DNA from: Bacteroidetes bacterium GWF2_38_335
Lineage (GTDB): Bacteria; Bacteroidota; Bacteroidia; Bacteroidales; GWF2-38-335
Length of the DNA stretch: 64,000 nucleotides
NCBI GenBank assembly: GCA_001769535.1
Contig: MEOH01000012.1
Coordinates: 62,001 to 126,000, forward strand
Direction of reading: 5' to 3'
Positions 42,564 through 52,048 of this stretch are shown one piece after another (positions within the stretch are counted from its first letter, which is position 1; every line of letters begins with the position of its first letter). Below the pieces are notes generated by a model that was given only the letters and a program-made list of their open reading frames with translations, had not been told where the DNA came from and ran no database searches. Made by a program: the position numbers and the translations under genes.

Positions 42564-44075
42564 CTATCTGGTTTTCAATAACAGTTCATCAACATATTTC
42601 CTGTCGTTTGAAAGCCGGGGTATTTTATTTTGACCTCCAAGCTTTCCACGATCCTTAAGCCAGTTAAAGAATGTGTCTTTGGGCATGGAATGAATCAGGG
42701 GTTTGACCAGCGTAATATCCTTGTATCGTTTTGCTTCGTAATCTGAGTTTACCGACTGCAGTGCATTATCAAGCAATGTGAGAAAATAATCAAGATCCTG
42801 TGGCTCCTTTTCAAATTCGAACAGCCACTCGTGGGTACCCTTGCGGTTTTCACCCATATAAACCGGTGCTGCTGTGTATTCGTTGATAATCGCCCCTGTT
42901 TTTTCGCAGGCAATTTCAATGGCTCTTTCTGCATTGTCAATGATCACTTCTTCTCCAAAGGCATTCATGAAATGTTTGGTGCGCCCGGTGATTTTTATTT
43001 TATATGGATTTTTTGAGGTAAATTTTACGGTGTCACCTATCATATAACGCCACAAGCCTGCATTGGTTGTAATTATTATGGCGTAATTATTTTCAAGCTC
43101 TATATCTTCAATGGTTACAACTTTTGGATTTTTCTTCCCAAGTTCCTCAAGTGGCATAAATTCGTAAAAAATGCCATAGTCCAGCATCAAAAGAAGTCCC
43201 TCGTCATTCAGGTCATTCTGCAATGCAAAAAAACCTTCGGATGCATTATAAGTTTCCAGATAATTCATTTTATCTGACGGAATCAGCTTTTTAAACTGTT
43301 CCCGGTAAGGGGTAAAACTTACTCCTCCATGGTTAAACAACTCCAGTTCGGGCCATATTTCCAACAGGTTTTTTTTGCCGGTTTTTTCAAGGATGTGTTT
43401 TAACAGTACTAAGGTCCAGGATGGAACGCCGGCAATGCTTGTAACATTTTCCCTGATGGTTTCCTCGGCAACTTTTTCAATTTTTTCTTCCCATTTATCC
43501 ATCAGTGCCACTGAGGTTTTTGGGGTTCTGATAAACTCAACCCAAAAAGGCAGATTCTGAATCAGGATGGCCGACAAATCGCCGTAGTACGATTCGTTGC
43601 TGAAATTATTGATTTGATGGCTCCCGCCCAGGGTAAGCCCCTTGCCCATAAAAATTTTGGTTTCGGGAAACCTGTTGGTGTAGAAAGCGAGCACATCGCG
43701 GCCGCCCCTAAAGTGGCAATCTTCCAGGGCATCGGTACTTACAGGGATAAACTTGCTTTTATCTCCGGTTGTTCCCGATGATTTGGCAAACCACTTGATG
43801 GTGCCGGGCCACAGCAGGTTTTTTTCACCCTGACGCAACCTGATGATGAATTTTTTTATGTCTTCGTAGTCCTGAACCGGGACACGTTTCTGGAAGTCTT
43901 CAAATGATTTAATCGACCTGTAGCCGTATTTTTTCCCCCATTCGGTGTCTTCGGCCTTTTCTATCAGCTTAAAAAAGGTTTCACGCTGAACATCAAAGGG
44001 ATATTTCATCGAGAGGTCAATCTGATGAAGACGTTTGGTGTTTAACCAGGAAACTATGGAATTAATCCAGGGCAT
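42564..44075 (-). CDS. GH3-family acyl-acid-amido synthetase-like protein
   Basis: A protein of 503 residues. ATP/AMP motif 1 is SSGTTGDKSKFIPVS (about 114-128); a second motif around NAFGEEVIIDNAERAI and LWRYMIGDTVKFTSK further on fit the GH3 fold (ANL superfamily). In plants these enzymes join amino acids to auxin or jasmonate. In Bacteroidota the substrate is unknown; the function is known only for a few bacterial examples. It is alone on this strand between ilvE and the methyltransferase. Confidence 0.9.
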   Translation of the reverse strand: MPWINSIVSWLNTKRLHQIDLSMKYPFDVQRETFFKLIEKAEDTEWGKKYGYRSIKSFEDFQKRVPVQDYEDIKKFIIRLRQGEKNLLWPGTIKWFAKSSGTTGDKSKFIPVSTDALEDCHFRGGRDVLAFYTNRFPETKIFMGKGLTLGGSHQINNFSNESYYGDLSAILIQNLPFWVEFIRTPKTSVALMDKWEEKIEKVAEETIRENVTSIAGVPSWTLVLLKHILEKTGKKNLLEIWPELELFNHGGVSFTPYREQFKKLIPSDKMNYLETYNASEGFFALQNDLNDEGLLLMLDYGIFYEFMPLEELGKKNPKVVTIEDIELENNYAIIITTNAGLWRYMIGDTVKFTSKNPYKIKITGRTKHFMNAFGEEVIIDNAERAIEIACEKTGAIINEYTAAPVYMGENRKGTHEWLFEFEKEPQDLDYFLTLLDNALQSVNSDYEAKRYKDITLVKPLIHSMPKDTFFNWLKDRGKLGGQNKIPRLSNDRKYVDELLLKTR

Positions 44076-44133
44076 TAATTGTTTTTTACAAAATTAGTAA
44101 GTTTAATCTTTATACAAAATCATGGTATAAAGA

Positions 44134-45186
44134 TTATTGTTTCTGAAATACAACAATTACTTTAGGTGTTGTTAGGTCAACCGGAGTAATTTCAGGATAG
44201 TTTTGTTTGCATTGATCCAGGATATCACCGGTTAACATTCTGATATGCTGTTCGCGTGTAAACTGATAGCAGGCCAATAATTTCAATCCGGCTTTTTCAG
44301 CATATTTTTTCATTTTCTCAATAGACATTCTGTTAAGTCCTTTCAGGTAAAATGATTTTGCCTGATCATACTCCGTTTTTCTTTCCTGCTCAAGATATTT
44401 CAGAAAATCTTTTTCACCAAGTCTGACATGCCCCCAGAAAAAATCAAGGGTACAAAGGCTGTGGCCGCCGTTCAGACTGAAAAACGGGTTGTATTCATTT
44501 ACCGAAATGCCTCCTTTTTTAAGAATCCGGCTGATATTCTCAAAAGCATTTGCCGGCTCTGCCAGATGTTCAAGCACATCCCAGCTTACAACTATATCAA
44601 ATGCTCCGGTTGGCAATACCGAATTGCAGATGTCATCATCCACAAATTTCACATTGTCAGCATTTTTAAAATGCCCGGCTACCCTTTTCCGGAGTATCTG
44701 CAGAGACTCGTCGGCTTTGTTAAGTGTTGTTTGCGTTACCTCTGTCATTCTAGTTGATTCAACCTTGTAACCCGAAAATTCGGTTCCGGTCACGGTGGCC
44801 CCCATATCCGCCAGAGCGTAAGAAACAACTCCTGAATGGCAACCAATTTCAAGGATTTCCGATTTTGAAATATTTACCCCAAATGCACGGGTAAACGACA
44901 ATAAACGGTCGGTAAGCAGACTGCTGTTGCGGGCCATTTTGGATATTTCGTCATCGGTATACACTTTTTCCTTTTTCATGGCTTCGGCCACAGATGAAGC
45001 TCCTGGTTTCACAATGTTTCTTAATTCATTGTACAGGATATGGCTGTTCCCCTTTGAATCGACAAAGGATCCTTTTTTTGTAAAAGATGATTCTGAAATT
45101 GGGGCCTCAAAAGCAGACTGAACTAATTTGCTTTTTTTTGCCTGCCTGATAAGGTATTGCAGAATTTTATTTTTTAGTTTTCTCAT
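44134..45186 (-). CDS. Class I SAM methyltransferase
   Basis: A protein of 350 residues. SAM-binding motif I is ILEIGCHSGVVSYALADMG (around 118-136). Then VDDDICNSVLPTGAFDIVVS and WDVLEHLAEPANAFENISRI are typical of Methyltransf_11/25-type enzymes. The N-terminal 85 residues are an unassigned helical domain. It overlaps the flippase gene by four bases, which suggests a job on a polysaccharide or lipid-linked sugar. The exact acceptor is not known. Confidence 0.88.
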   Translation of the reverse strand: MRKLKNKILQYLIRQAKKSKLVQSAFEAPISESSFTKKGSFVDSKGNSHILYNELRNIVKPGASSVAEAMKKEKVYTDDEISKMARNSSLLTDRLLSFTRAFGVNISKSEILEIGCHSGVVSYALADMGATVTGTEFSGYKVESTRMTEVTQTTLNKADESLQILRKRVAGHFKNADNVKFVDDDICNSVLPTGAFDIVVSWDVLEHLAEPANAFENISRILKKGGISVNEYNPFFSLNGGHSLCTLDFFWGHVRLGEKDFLKYLEQERKTEYDQAKSFYLKGLNRMSIEKMKKYAEKAGLKLLACYQFTREQHIRMLTGDILDQCKQNYPEITPVDLTTPKVIVVFQKQ

Positions 45187-46682
45187 TTGTTTTTCAAGAC
45201 TTTTTGTTTAACCAGAATTATCACCTTATGGTAGATAATGTTAACTTCTTCAGAAACTTTCAGGGAAATGGCAAGGGTGCCGAAACAGATTGTCATGACT
45301 GAAGTTCTCAGGAACATATCCAGAAAATGGTTGCCGGCAAAAGGCAGAATCCAGGCCACAAACCAACTAATCACTGCAATTAAAATAATAAGCAGGGATC
45401 GGTAATTATAGGGCTGCATTTTAAACGTCCGGTTAAGGTAAACAAACCTGATGAAGTTATAAAGAAATTTGGAAAGCACAGTTGAAATTGCTGCACCGAT
45501 GATTCCGTAAACGGGTATCAGCAAATAATTAAGCAATACTACAATGCCGATCAGAAAAATCTGCAATGTTGTAGTGGCTTTGTAATATTTTGAAGTGGCA
45601 AGCAAAGCAGAGGAAACGCCACTGGCCATTTCGAACATAAATCCTATACCAATAAAAAATATTACATACCTTCCTTCGGCATATTTGGCGGGCAAAATGA
45701 AATCCATGATATTGTCAATATTGCTCCATATTCCAATAAAAATAAAAGATCCGATCAGCAATTGGTTGATCACACTTTTATAATAAATTTTGTAAACTGT
45801 TTCAAGATCCTGATCTTTCCAGGCATCAGCAAGCATTATGGAAGATATTTTGATAACCGACCGTGAGGGAATAATCACAATGCTTCCGAAAAAATAAGTA
45901 ATGATATAGATTCCGGCTGCCCTGATATCAATCATTGCATTAACCATAAGCTGATCTATATAAAGGATAAGCGATGAGCCAAGTGTGGTAATAAGTGCGT
46001 AAATTCCTACGCTGAACATTTTTTTTCGCATTGCTGCATCTGCAAATCCGGGTGAGGCAGTGAGTGATAGGTTGCCCGATATCATCAGCTTGACTATAAG
46101 CATTAATAATGGCAGGAAGTTGGATAAGATAAAAGCAATGATAAACCCGTTAAAATCAATATACCCATAATAGTAAAGGGCAATGCCGATAATCATGTAA
46201 ATTCTTTGCCAGATTTCTTTCAGGGATATCCCGATTGTTGCGTTGTACAAAACTTTTATATACGCATCAAGAATATTGAAAAGCTGAAGTATGAAGGTAA
46301 GAGGAATCAGGACATCAATATAGTCGGCGAAGAGTGCAGAATCTTCCAGGTTGCTGCTTATGAGCCATGGCCTCAGCACAAAATAAACTATCATGGAGAA
46401 AATAAAACCTGCCGAGGAATATTTGAGGATAAGTATCAGAAATCCGTTGTGCTTTTTTTCAGGATTTCTGAAATAGGGAAAAAACATGGTAATAACATTG
46501 GCCAATCCGATGTTAGCCACATGCGCCATAATTACCGAAACGGCCATGAGCAACCCCCTGAGTCCGTTTTCTTCCGCAGTCAGAATCTGCGGAAGCATAA
46601 ATCCGGTAATCAGGAATCCCAGAAAAGCACCAATATACGAATATAAGGTGCCCCTGATGGATTGTTTTTTTATCTCGCCCAA
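45183..46682 (-). CDS. Polysaccharide/lipid-linked oligosaccharide flippase (Wzx/MATE-like)
   Basis: A protein of 499 residues with about 12-14 membrane helices. Typical parts are RGTLYSYIGAFLGFLITGFM, LFNILDAYIKVLYNATIGIS and GIIGAAISTVLSKFLYNFIR. It belongs to the MOP superfamily (polysaccharide biosynthesis protein). These move undecaprenyl-linked sugar units to the periplasmic side. The start is TTG just after the YfhO-like stop; I see no ATG at a suitable place. The overlaps and spacing suggest one transcript with YfhO and the methyltransferase. Confidence 0.88.
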   Translation of the reverse strand: MGEIKKQSIRGTLYSYIGAFLGFLITGFMLPQILTAEENGLRGLLMAVSVIMAHVANIGLANVITMFFPYFRNPEKKHNGFLILILKYSSAGFIFSMIVYFVLRPWLISSNLEDSALFADYIDVLIPLTFILQLFNILDAYIKVLYNATIGISLKEIWQRIYMIIGIALYYYGYIDFNGFIIAFILSNFLPLLMLIVKLMISGNLSLTASPGFADAAMRKKMFSVGIYALITTLGSSLILYIDQLMVNAMIDIRAAGIYIITYFFGSIVIIPSRSVIKISSIMLADAWKDQDLETVYKIYYKSVINQLLIGSFIFIGIWSNIDNIMDFILPAKYAEGRYVIFFIGIGFMFEMASGVSSALLATSKYYKATTTLQIFLIGIVVLLNYLLIPVYGIIGAAISTVLSKFLYNFIRFVYLNRTFKMQPYNYRSLLIILIAVISWFVAWILPFAGNHFLDMFLRTSVMTICFGTLAISLKVSEEVNIIYHKVIILVKQKVLKNK

Positions 46683-46690
46683 GTTTTTAT

Positions 46691-49600
46691 TTATTCTTTT
46701 TCACGGGGCTTAACGGCCATACTTTTTTTTATTTGCAGGCCAAGTGCACCGAGTAAAATTAAAATCAGCAGAATTGAACCTAACATTGAAATGGTTTTGC
46801 CGGTGTAATAGGAGGAAGGTTCAAATTTCCATTCGATGGTATATTTTCCTGCAGGAACAACCATTCCCCTAAGCACGTAGTTTACCCTGCAATAATCTGC
46901 CTGCTCACCATTGATATATACATTCCATCCTTTATCATAGAAAATTTCAGAAAATACAACAAACTGCTCTGTTTTAGCGGAGTAATCAAAGGTCAGGTGA
47001 TTGGGCTTGTATTCTGTCATTTTGATTATTGTTGCACTGTCTTTAACAAATTTCTTTCCCTCGATAAGTGAGGCGTATTTTTCATTGATGATGGCTGTAT
47101 TTTTGGAATCAAAGGAATTTAAACCGTTTATTTTGTCGCGAAGTCCTGTGATTTCTTCAAATAATTTCAGCATTTCCTTAGTCGGTTTGGCATTTTCTTT
47201 CTTAAGCCTGATTAACTCGGTTTCCTTTTCATTTTTCAATTTGTAAAGTTCAACCACTTCGCCGGGTTTTTCAGGACTGATCAGGGAAGCCATTTCTTCA
47301 TCGGCTGTTTTGACAACCTTTATATCTTCTACTGCCCAGGCGTTTCCGTTGGCAAATGGATTTACCAGCGGGGCAGCATCCCTGCTCACAATGATATACT
47401 TTGTGTTGAGCATATTCAGTACCGGAAGCTGTGTGCCAAGGAACTCAAAAAAGGCACTGTCACTTTTGATGGTGGGCATTACCGATCGGAACAGGCGATC
47501 TTCGGGTGTGATTTTAAAGTCAATCAGCTCCTGATATTTTCCAAGTTTTGCGCCGTGATATCCTCCCAAAGATTTATGGTAGTATGAAACCTGCGGATTT
47601 GTAAAAGCACTTTCAAGTGTGTACACGCGATAATTCGTGCTGAAGGCAAGCTCTCTGAAAGCAATTTTTTCCTGCTCCTTCGCTTTGTTTTTGCCGTCAA
47701 TTTTATTGTTTTTAAAATGTTCGGCTGTTGCCGCCTGAATTTTTTCCTCAAGCTGTGGATTTGCTTTGGCCTCCAGTTTAAATATTTCTATATCGGCTTT
47801 TGTGGGAGCAAATGGATGGTATTTTTCATAAGGCTCCTGCCATGCCAGATATTTTGCTTTGTCTTTTTCATTGTTCAGATACCTTTTGTTGATGGTCCAT
47901 AGATCAATGAGCAGGAGCAGGCCCAGACCAATTATTAAATATTGCTGTTTGAATTTCAATTTCATATAGGCGAAAATCAATGCGCCGGTGAGCAATAAAA
48001 ATAAAATGGTTCTCAGAAGGTCTTTGGAAAAAATATCTATGCGGGCTCCTTCAAGTTCTGATTTATACATTTCAAAAGTTTCAGGCTGGTCGATTCCCTG
48101 AAATTCCTTGATGTAATCAAAACCCTGTTTTGCCATGGGCTGAGTTTTAAAAAATGCCTGTGGATCATTGAGTGCGGCTTTTTCCTGGGAACTGAAAAAA
48201 TTGAAAAAAGTACCCGGCATGAGATAGAAAAGTATAAAAACACCGGTAATTATTCCGGATGCAATAAGTACTTTTTTCCTTTCGATTTGTCGGGTAAAAA
48301 GCTCATGGAGAAACATTATCCCAACCAAAGAAAAGATCATCTGAACAAGTACAAGTATTAGTTTACTGTCGCGGAATTTATTGAACAGGGGAAAATATGA
48401 AATGAAAAAGTCAATCATGGCTCCTGAATGAATTGCCAACGAAAGTGAAAGTACCACCACTCCCAGAAACACCCATTTTATCTGGTCTTTGATGAAAATC
48501 ATTCCTAAAATAAATAACATGAAAATGACTGCGCCAAAATAAAATGCGCCCCCGGTAAAGGTTTGCTCTCCCCAATAGTTCGAAGAATAAGCTATTGGTC
48601 CGGCAATTTTCGGGTCAAATCTGGATGTAAAATCCTGTATTTCTTTTTGGTTTTTCGGATCGCTGACCAATTTGGAGAAAATGGTTGAGGATTCTCCTCC
48701 CTTAACATTTGGGATCACCAATGACCATAACTCCCCGACTCCAAAATTGTATTCGGTAATATACCATCGCTCCAATCCTGAGGTGGTTTGCTCTTCCTGT
48801 CTTACTTCCTGAATAATTGTTAATTCGGTTTGACTGCGTGTGGTATATTTTCCATACTCATTGGTGGTCATCAGATTTGACATGGTGGGTAAAACACCTA
48901 TTATTCCGGCTGCCACCAACAATCCTGATGCGATAAAAAATTTCTTCATCATTTTTTCACGGATATGCCTGAAAAATTCAAAGCCAATAATACCCGCAAT
49001 CAAAAACAACAGATAATAAGTTTCCTGAATATGGTTGGCTGAAATTTCAAGACAAACAAACAGAGCAGTTAAAACAGCCCCAATAATCATGTTTTTGCGA
49101 TAAGTATAAAAAACACCCCCGATAACAGCGGGCATCAGGGCAATTGCATGCACCCTGGTGTAATGACCGGCTCCGAGATAAAGAATATTAATGGTTGACA
49201 GTCCATATGCTACCGAGCCAAGTATGCTGATCCAGGGAGAAATTCCAAAAAGAATAAGCATTATATAAAAACTTAACATGGCAATGAAAAGTAGTCCGGC
49301 CGGACTTTTTACAACGTCAAGAATGATATTTTCAGCACTGCGGATATAATTGGTTTTGTTTTCCACATCAATCTGATATGCAGGCATACCACAGAACATG
49401 GAATTTGTCCAGAGGGGATCTTCGCCGGCTACATCCCTGAAATTTCTGATTTCCTGACTCATTCCTACATAATTGGTATAGTCACCAGCCCTCAGGGTAA
49501 GTCCCTTTGTTTGAGGAGAAAAATAAACCAGGCTGATTGCCAAAAAAATCACAATTGCAACTACATGAGGTACTGCTTTTTTAAATGAAATGCGGTTCAT
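46691..49600 (-). CDS. YfhO-family large membrane protein
   Basis: The ATG at 49600 (MNRISFKKAVPHVVAIVIFL) is favoured over the longer frame. The protein has 969 residues. The first 600 hold about 13 membrane segments with a long periplasmic loop, and QTKGLTLRAGDYTNYVGMSQ lies near the N-terminus. The C-terminal 350 are a soluble beta-rich domain ending with a membrane segment. This is the form of the YfhO/GT-C-type proteins, thought to glycosylate teichoic acid or exopolysaccharide in Firmicutes. In Bacteroidota the role is not known. It is the first gene of the YfhO-flippase-methyltransferase operon. Confidence 0.85.
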   Translation of the reverse strand: MNRISFKKAVPHVVAIVIFLAISLVYFSPQTKGLTLRAGDYTNYVGMSQEIRNFRDVAGEDPLWTNSMFCGMPAYQIDVENKTNYIRSAENIILDVVKSPAGLLFIAMLSFYIMLILFGISPWISILGSVAYGLSTINILYLGAGHYTRVHAIALMPAVIGGVFYTYRKNMIIGAVLTALFVCLEISANHIQETYYLLFLIAGIIGFEFFRHIREKMMKKFFIASGLLVAAGIIGVLPTMSNLMTTNEYGKYTTRSQTELTIIQEVRQEEQTTSGLERWYITEYNFGVGELWSLVIPNVKGGESSTIFSKLVSDPKNQKEIQDFTSRFDPKIAGPIAYSSNYWGEQTFTGGAFYFGAVIFMLFILGMIFIKDQIKWVFLGVVVLSLSLAIHSGAMIDFFISYFPLFNKFRDSKLILVLVQMIFSLVGIMFLHELFTRQIERKKVLIASGIITGVFILFYLMPGTFFNFFSSQEKAALNDPQAFFKTQPMAKQGFDYIKEFQGIDQPETFEMYKSELEGARIDIFSKDLLRTILFLLLTGALIFAYMKLKFKQQYLIIGLGLLLLIDLWTINKRYLNNEKDKAKYLAWQEPYEKYHPFAPTKADIEIFKLEAKANPQLEEKIQAATAEHFKNNKIDGKNKAKEQEKIAFRELAFSTNYRVYTLESAFTNPQVSYYHKSLGGYHGAKLGKYQELIDFKITPEDRLFRSVMPTIKSDSAFFEFLGTQLPVLNMLNTKYIIVSRDAAPLVNPFANGNAWAVEDIKVVKTADEEMASLISPEKPGEVVELYKLKNEKETELIRLKKENAKPTKEMLKLFEEITGLRDKINGLNSFDSKNTAIINEKYASLIEGKKFVKDSATIIKMTEYKPNHLTFDYSAKTEQFVVFSEIFYDKGWNVYINGEQADYCRVNYVLRGMVVPAGKYTIEWKFEPSSYYTGKTISMLGSILLILILLGALGLQIKKSMAVKPREKE

Positions 49601-49658
49601 GATATCCAGTTTAAAATTTGACGCTAAAAGTAGCAAAAGTTTTTTAATAAAATCCCAT

Positions 49659-49666
49659 TATCTTTG
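49659..49666 (+). promoter_or_regulatory. Candidate -7 box of the CoA-binding gene
   Basis: TATCTTTG fits TAnnTTTG and lies 45 bases before the ATG at 49711. It is in the divergent gap with the YfhO-like gene. Confidence 0.45.
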
Positions 49667-49710
49667 CATTGAATAATCAGGCCGGTAAACGGTTACTAAA
49701 ACAATTATTT

Positions 49711-50076
49711 ATGAATCAGAAAACATTGGTCATTGGGGCAAGTGAAAAGCCCGACAGATATTCAAATATGGCTGTAAAAAGTTTGCAGGATCATGGTTAT
49801 GGTGTTGTTGCATTGGGTGCGCGCCATGGATTAATTGGAAAGATAGAAATTCTGACCGGTAAGCCAATCATTGAAAATATTGATACCGTAACCTTGTATC
49901 TTTCTCCGGCAAACCAAAAAGAGTACTATTCATATATAGCCGATGATGTAAAGCCGCAAAGGGTAATTTTTAATCCGGGAACCGAGAATATGGAATTTAT
50001 GAAAATTCTTGAAAGAAAAGGCATCAACTGCGTTGTGGCATGTACTTTGGTGATGTTGTCCACAGATCAATTTTAA
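49711..50076 (+). CDS. CoA-binding domain protein (YccU-like)
   Basis: A protein of 121 residues from the ATG at 49711; the upstream TTG form is less likely. TLVIGASEKPDRYSNMAVKS is the nucleotide-binding start of CoA_binding_2 domains, followed by VIFNPGTENMEF and CVVACTLVML. Related proteins are single-domain Rossmann proteins with no assigned reaction; they are related to the start of succinyl-CoA synthetase alpha. It precedes the CPBP gene by 12 bases. Confidence 0.88.
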   Translation: MNQKTLVIGASEKPDRYSNMAVKSLQDHGYGVVALGARHGLIGKIEILTGKPIIENIDTVTLYLSPANQKEYYSYIADDVKPQRVIFNPGTENMEFMKILERKGINCVVACTLVMLSTDQF

Positions 50077-50088
50077 TCAAGAGAACAA

Positions 50089-51024
50089 ATGAGTTTTATC
50101 AGAAAAGCATTTTCTTCGGCACATCCGGGGGTTAAAATAATATTCGGAATCAGTTTTGCTTTTATTACTGCCATTTTTGCTTTTGCAGCAGGGTCAATAA
50201 TCATAAAAGCCTTTTTGGACGTTGATATGTTAAAGGAAGGAGCGGGAACTCTTAAACCCGGTGATATTTCGATGATCAACGCATTGAGGATTCAGCAGAT
50301 TTTGCAAAGCATCTGTATGTTCATTATTCCGGCCATCATTCTGGCTTGGCTTTATGGCAGCAATACCCGGGAATATTTAAAACTAAACGGCAAACTGCTG
50401 GCATTTTCAGTTATTTTAGGTTCTCTGGCAATGATCATGATGCAGTATTTTAACGGATTAACATCTGAACTGAATTTAAGGATGCAATTGCCCGAAAGCA
50501 TGAGCGGTTTTGAGGATTCACTTCGCAGATCTGAAGAATCGGTTGCCCGTACTACCGAGGTGTTTGTTTATGTTACTTCAATAAAAGCACTTCTTTTTAA
50601 TATTTTTATGATTGCTGTTTTGCCTGCCTTGGGCGAGGAATTGTTTTTCAGGGGAATAATTCAGAAACTGTTTAGTGAATGGTTTAAAAATCCTCATGTG
50701 GCAGTCATCTTAACTGCAATTATTTTCAGCGCTTTCCACATGCAGTTTTTTACTTTTCTGCCGCGATTTTTTATGGGATTGGTGCTTGGATACATGTATT
50801 TATGGAGCAGGTCAATCTGGTTGCCGATAATCGCCCATTTTGTAAACAATGCCTTGGGGGTGTTCGTGTTTTACCTTACCCATAACGGATATATTACAAG
50901 CGATCTGGAAAAGCCCGAATTAAACGGAGAATTGGTAATAGTCGGATTGGTTTCTGCAGGTATAACCCTGGTATTGCTTCGACTAATTTTCGTCAAAGAA
51001 AAGCGAGTACTGAAGGTCCTTTGA
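50089..51024 (+). CDS. CPBP-family intramembrane metalloprotease
   Basis: A protein of 311 residues with about eight membrane segments. CPBP motif 1 is LGEELFFRGII (E-E-x3-R), motif 2 FSAFHMQFF (F-x3-H) and motif 3 IAHFVNNALGV (H-x3-N). Such proteins are related to the Rce1 CAAX protease; bacterial roles vary (bacteriocin self-immunity and others) and none is evident here. Its C-terminal 42 bases overlap the convergent gene at 50983, so the two 3' ends share sequence on opposite strands. The CoA-binding gene lies 12 bases upstream. Confidence 0.9.
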   Translation: MSFIRKAFSSAHPGVKIIFGISFAFITAIFAFAAGSIIIKAFLDVDMLKEGAGTLKPGDISMINALRIQQILQSICMFIIPAIILAWLYGSNTREYLKLNGKLLAFSVILGSLAMIMMQYFNGLTSELNLRMQLPESMSGFEDSLRRSEESVARTTEVFVYVTSIKALLFNIFMIAVLPALGEELFFRGIIQKLFSEWFKNPHVAVILTAIIFSAFHMQFFTFLPRFFMGLVLGYMYLWSRSIWLPIIAHFVNNALGVFVFYLTHNGYITSDLEKPELNGELVIVGLVSAGITLVLLRLIFVKEKRVLKVL

Positions 51025-51837
51025 TTCGGGAACCAAATCTTCCTCTTTTTCTTCTTTCGAGTAACTGTCAATAACTGCCTGTCTCTGTGAAACCAGTTCA
51101 GATGGTTCGAATATTTCTTCGATAACCGATTCTTCTCTGGCAATTTCTTCACGGTCGTTGAGCCTGTCGTAATATATGACTCCAAAAACCTTTGCTTTTT
51201 CGCGCATTTCTTCGGCAGGGATATCTTTATAGTGGTTTTCAATTTCGTTCCATAAGGCCAGAATTATACTGTCGGCTTCACTGCGCATGCTGATGATTCT
51301 TTCGTTGGCACGCTGGGTAGTTATTTGCAATGATTTCTGTGAACGGTAAGCAGCAATGAATTGTTCGTAACGTACTTTTACCACCGCAATTGTTGGATTT
51401 GTAATGGGATTGCGGCCCTTTGAAATCCTGGTGATTTCACCCTTAATAAGCTTTTCGCCCCACTCAAGCACATCTTTTTCGGTATATAGGTTGGGAATCC
51501 GCTTTTCATCTTCATCCATCTCGTAAAAGGTACGTGTAATGGGAGGAAGTTCGCCGCGCACAATTGCAAAATTCATCACCTGAATGAAATGTGACAAATA
51601 TAACTTTGCCTTTTTATATACCTCCTGATAATTTTTGCTTTTTGAAACCTGATTCTGGTGACAAGCCTTTAAATTAATGATGGCCTGGTCAAAGTCGGGG
51701 CAAAAAGTTCTGAGCTTACTGTAGGTGGGCTGACTGAAAGGGAGCTGGTAAGGAGATAAACCATCACTTTGCTGGAATGCGGTTTTCAGAGCTCTGAGCC
51801 TTGCACTGTCAGTATTTGGTAATCGGCGGTATGGCAT
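50983..51837 (-). CDS. Conserved Bacteroidota protein of unknown function
   Basis: A protein of 284 residues, mostly helical and charged, with no signal peptide. The N-terminus has MPYRRLPNTDSARLRALKTA and then FCPDFDQAIINLKACHQNQV; the C-terminus is very acidic (EEKEEDLVPESKD). I recall similar proteins in other Bacteroidota without any assigned function. Its 3' end overlaps the CPBP gene by 42 bases in opposite orientation. The long, high-quality frame and the N-terminal motif support a real gene. Confidence 0.75.
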   Translation of the reverse strand: MPYRRLPNTDSARLRALKTAFQQSDGLSPYQLPFSQPTYSKLRTFCPDFDQAIINLKACHQNQVSKSKNYQEVYKKAKLYLSHFIQVMNFAIVRGELPPITRTFYEMDEDEKRIPNLYTEKDVLEWGEKLIKGEITRISKGRNPITNPTIAVVKVRYEQFIAAYRSQKSLQITTQRANERIISMRSEADSIILALWNEIENHYKDIPAEEMREKAKVFGVIYYDRLNDREEIAREESVIEEIFEPSELVSQRQAVIDSYSKEEKEEDLVPESKDLQYSLFFDEN

Positions 51838-52048
51838 GTTTTAGTTTTTAGTCAATTAGAAATCTAATCTTCACGAAGGTAGAAAATGAAGATGTTTTTA
51901 TTTTCAAAAATCATTTCAAAATATAAACAGCGGGGTGTTGATAAACGCGAATGGCGATTTAAAACGCTAATTGAAAGTATGTTCGGCAAATAAAATCAAG
52001 GGTATTATCCGGTTTTAATAAAAAAGTTTATTTTTGATAAAAAAAGTT

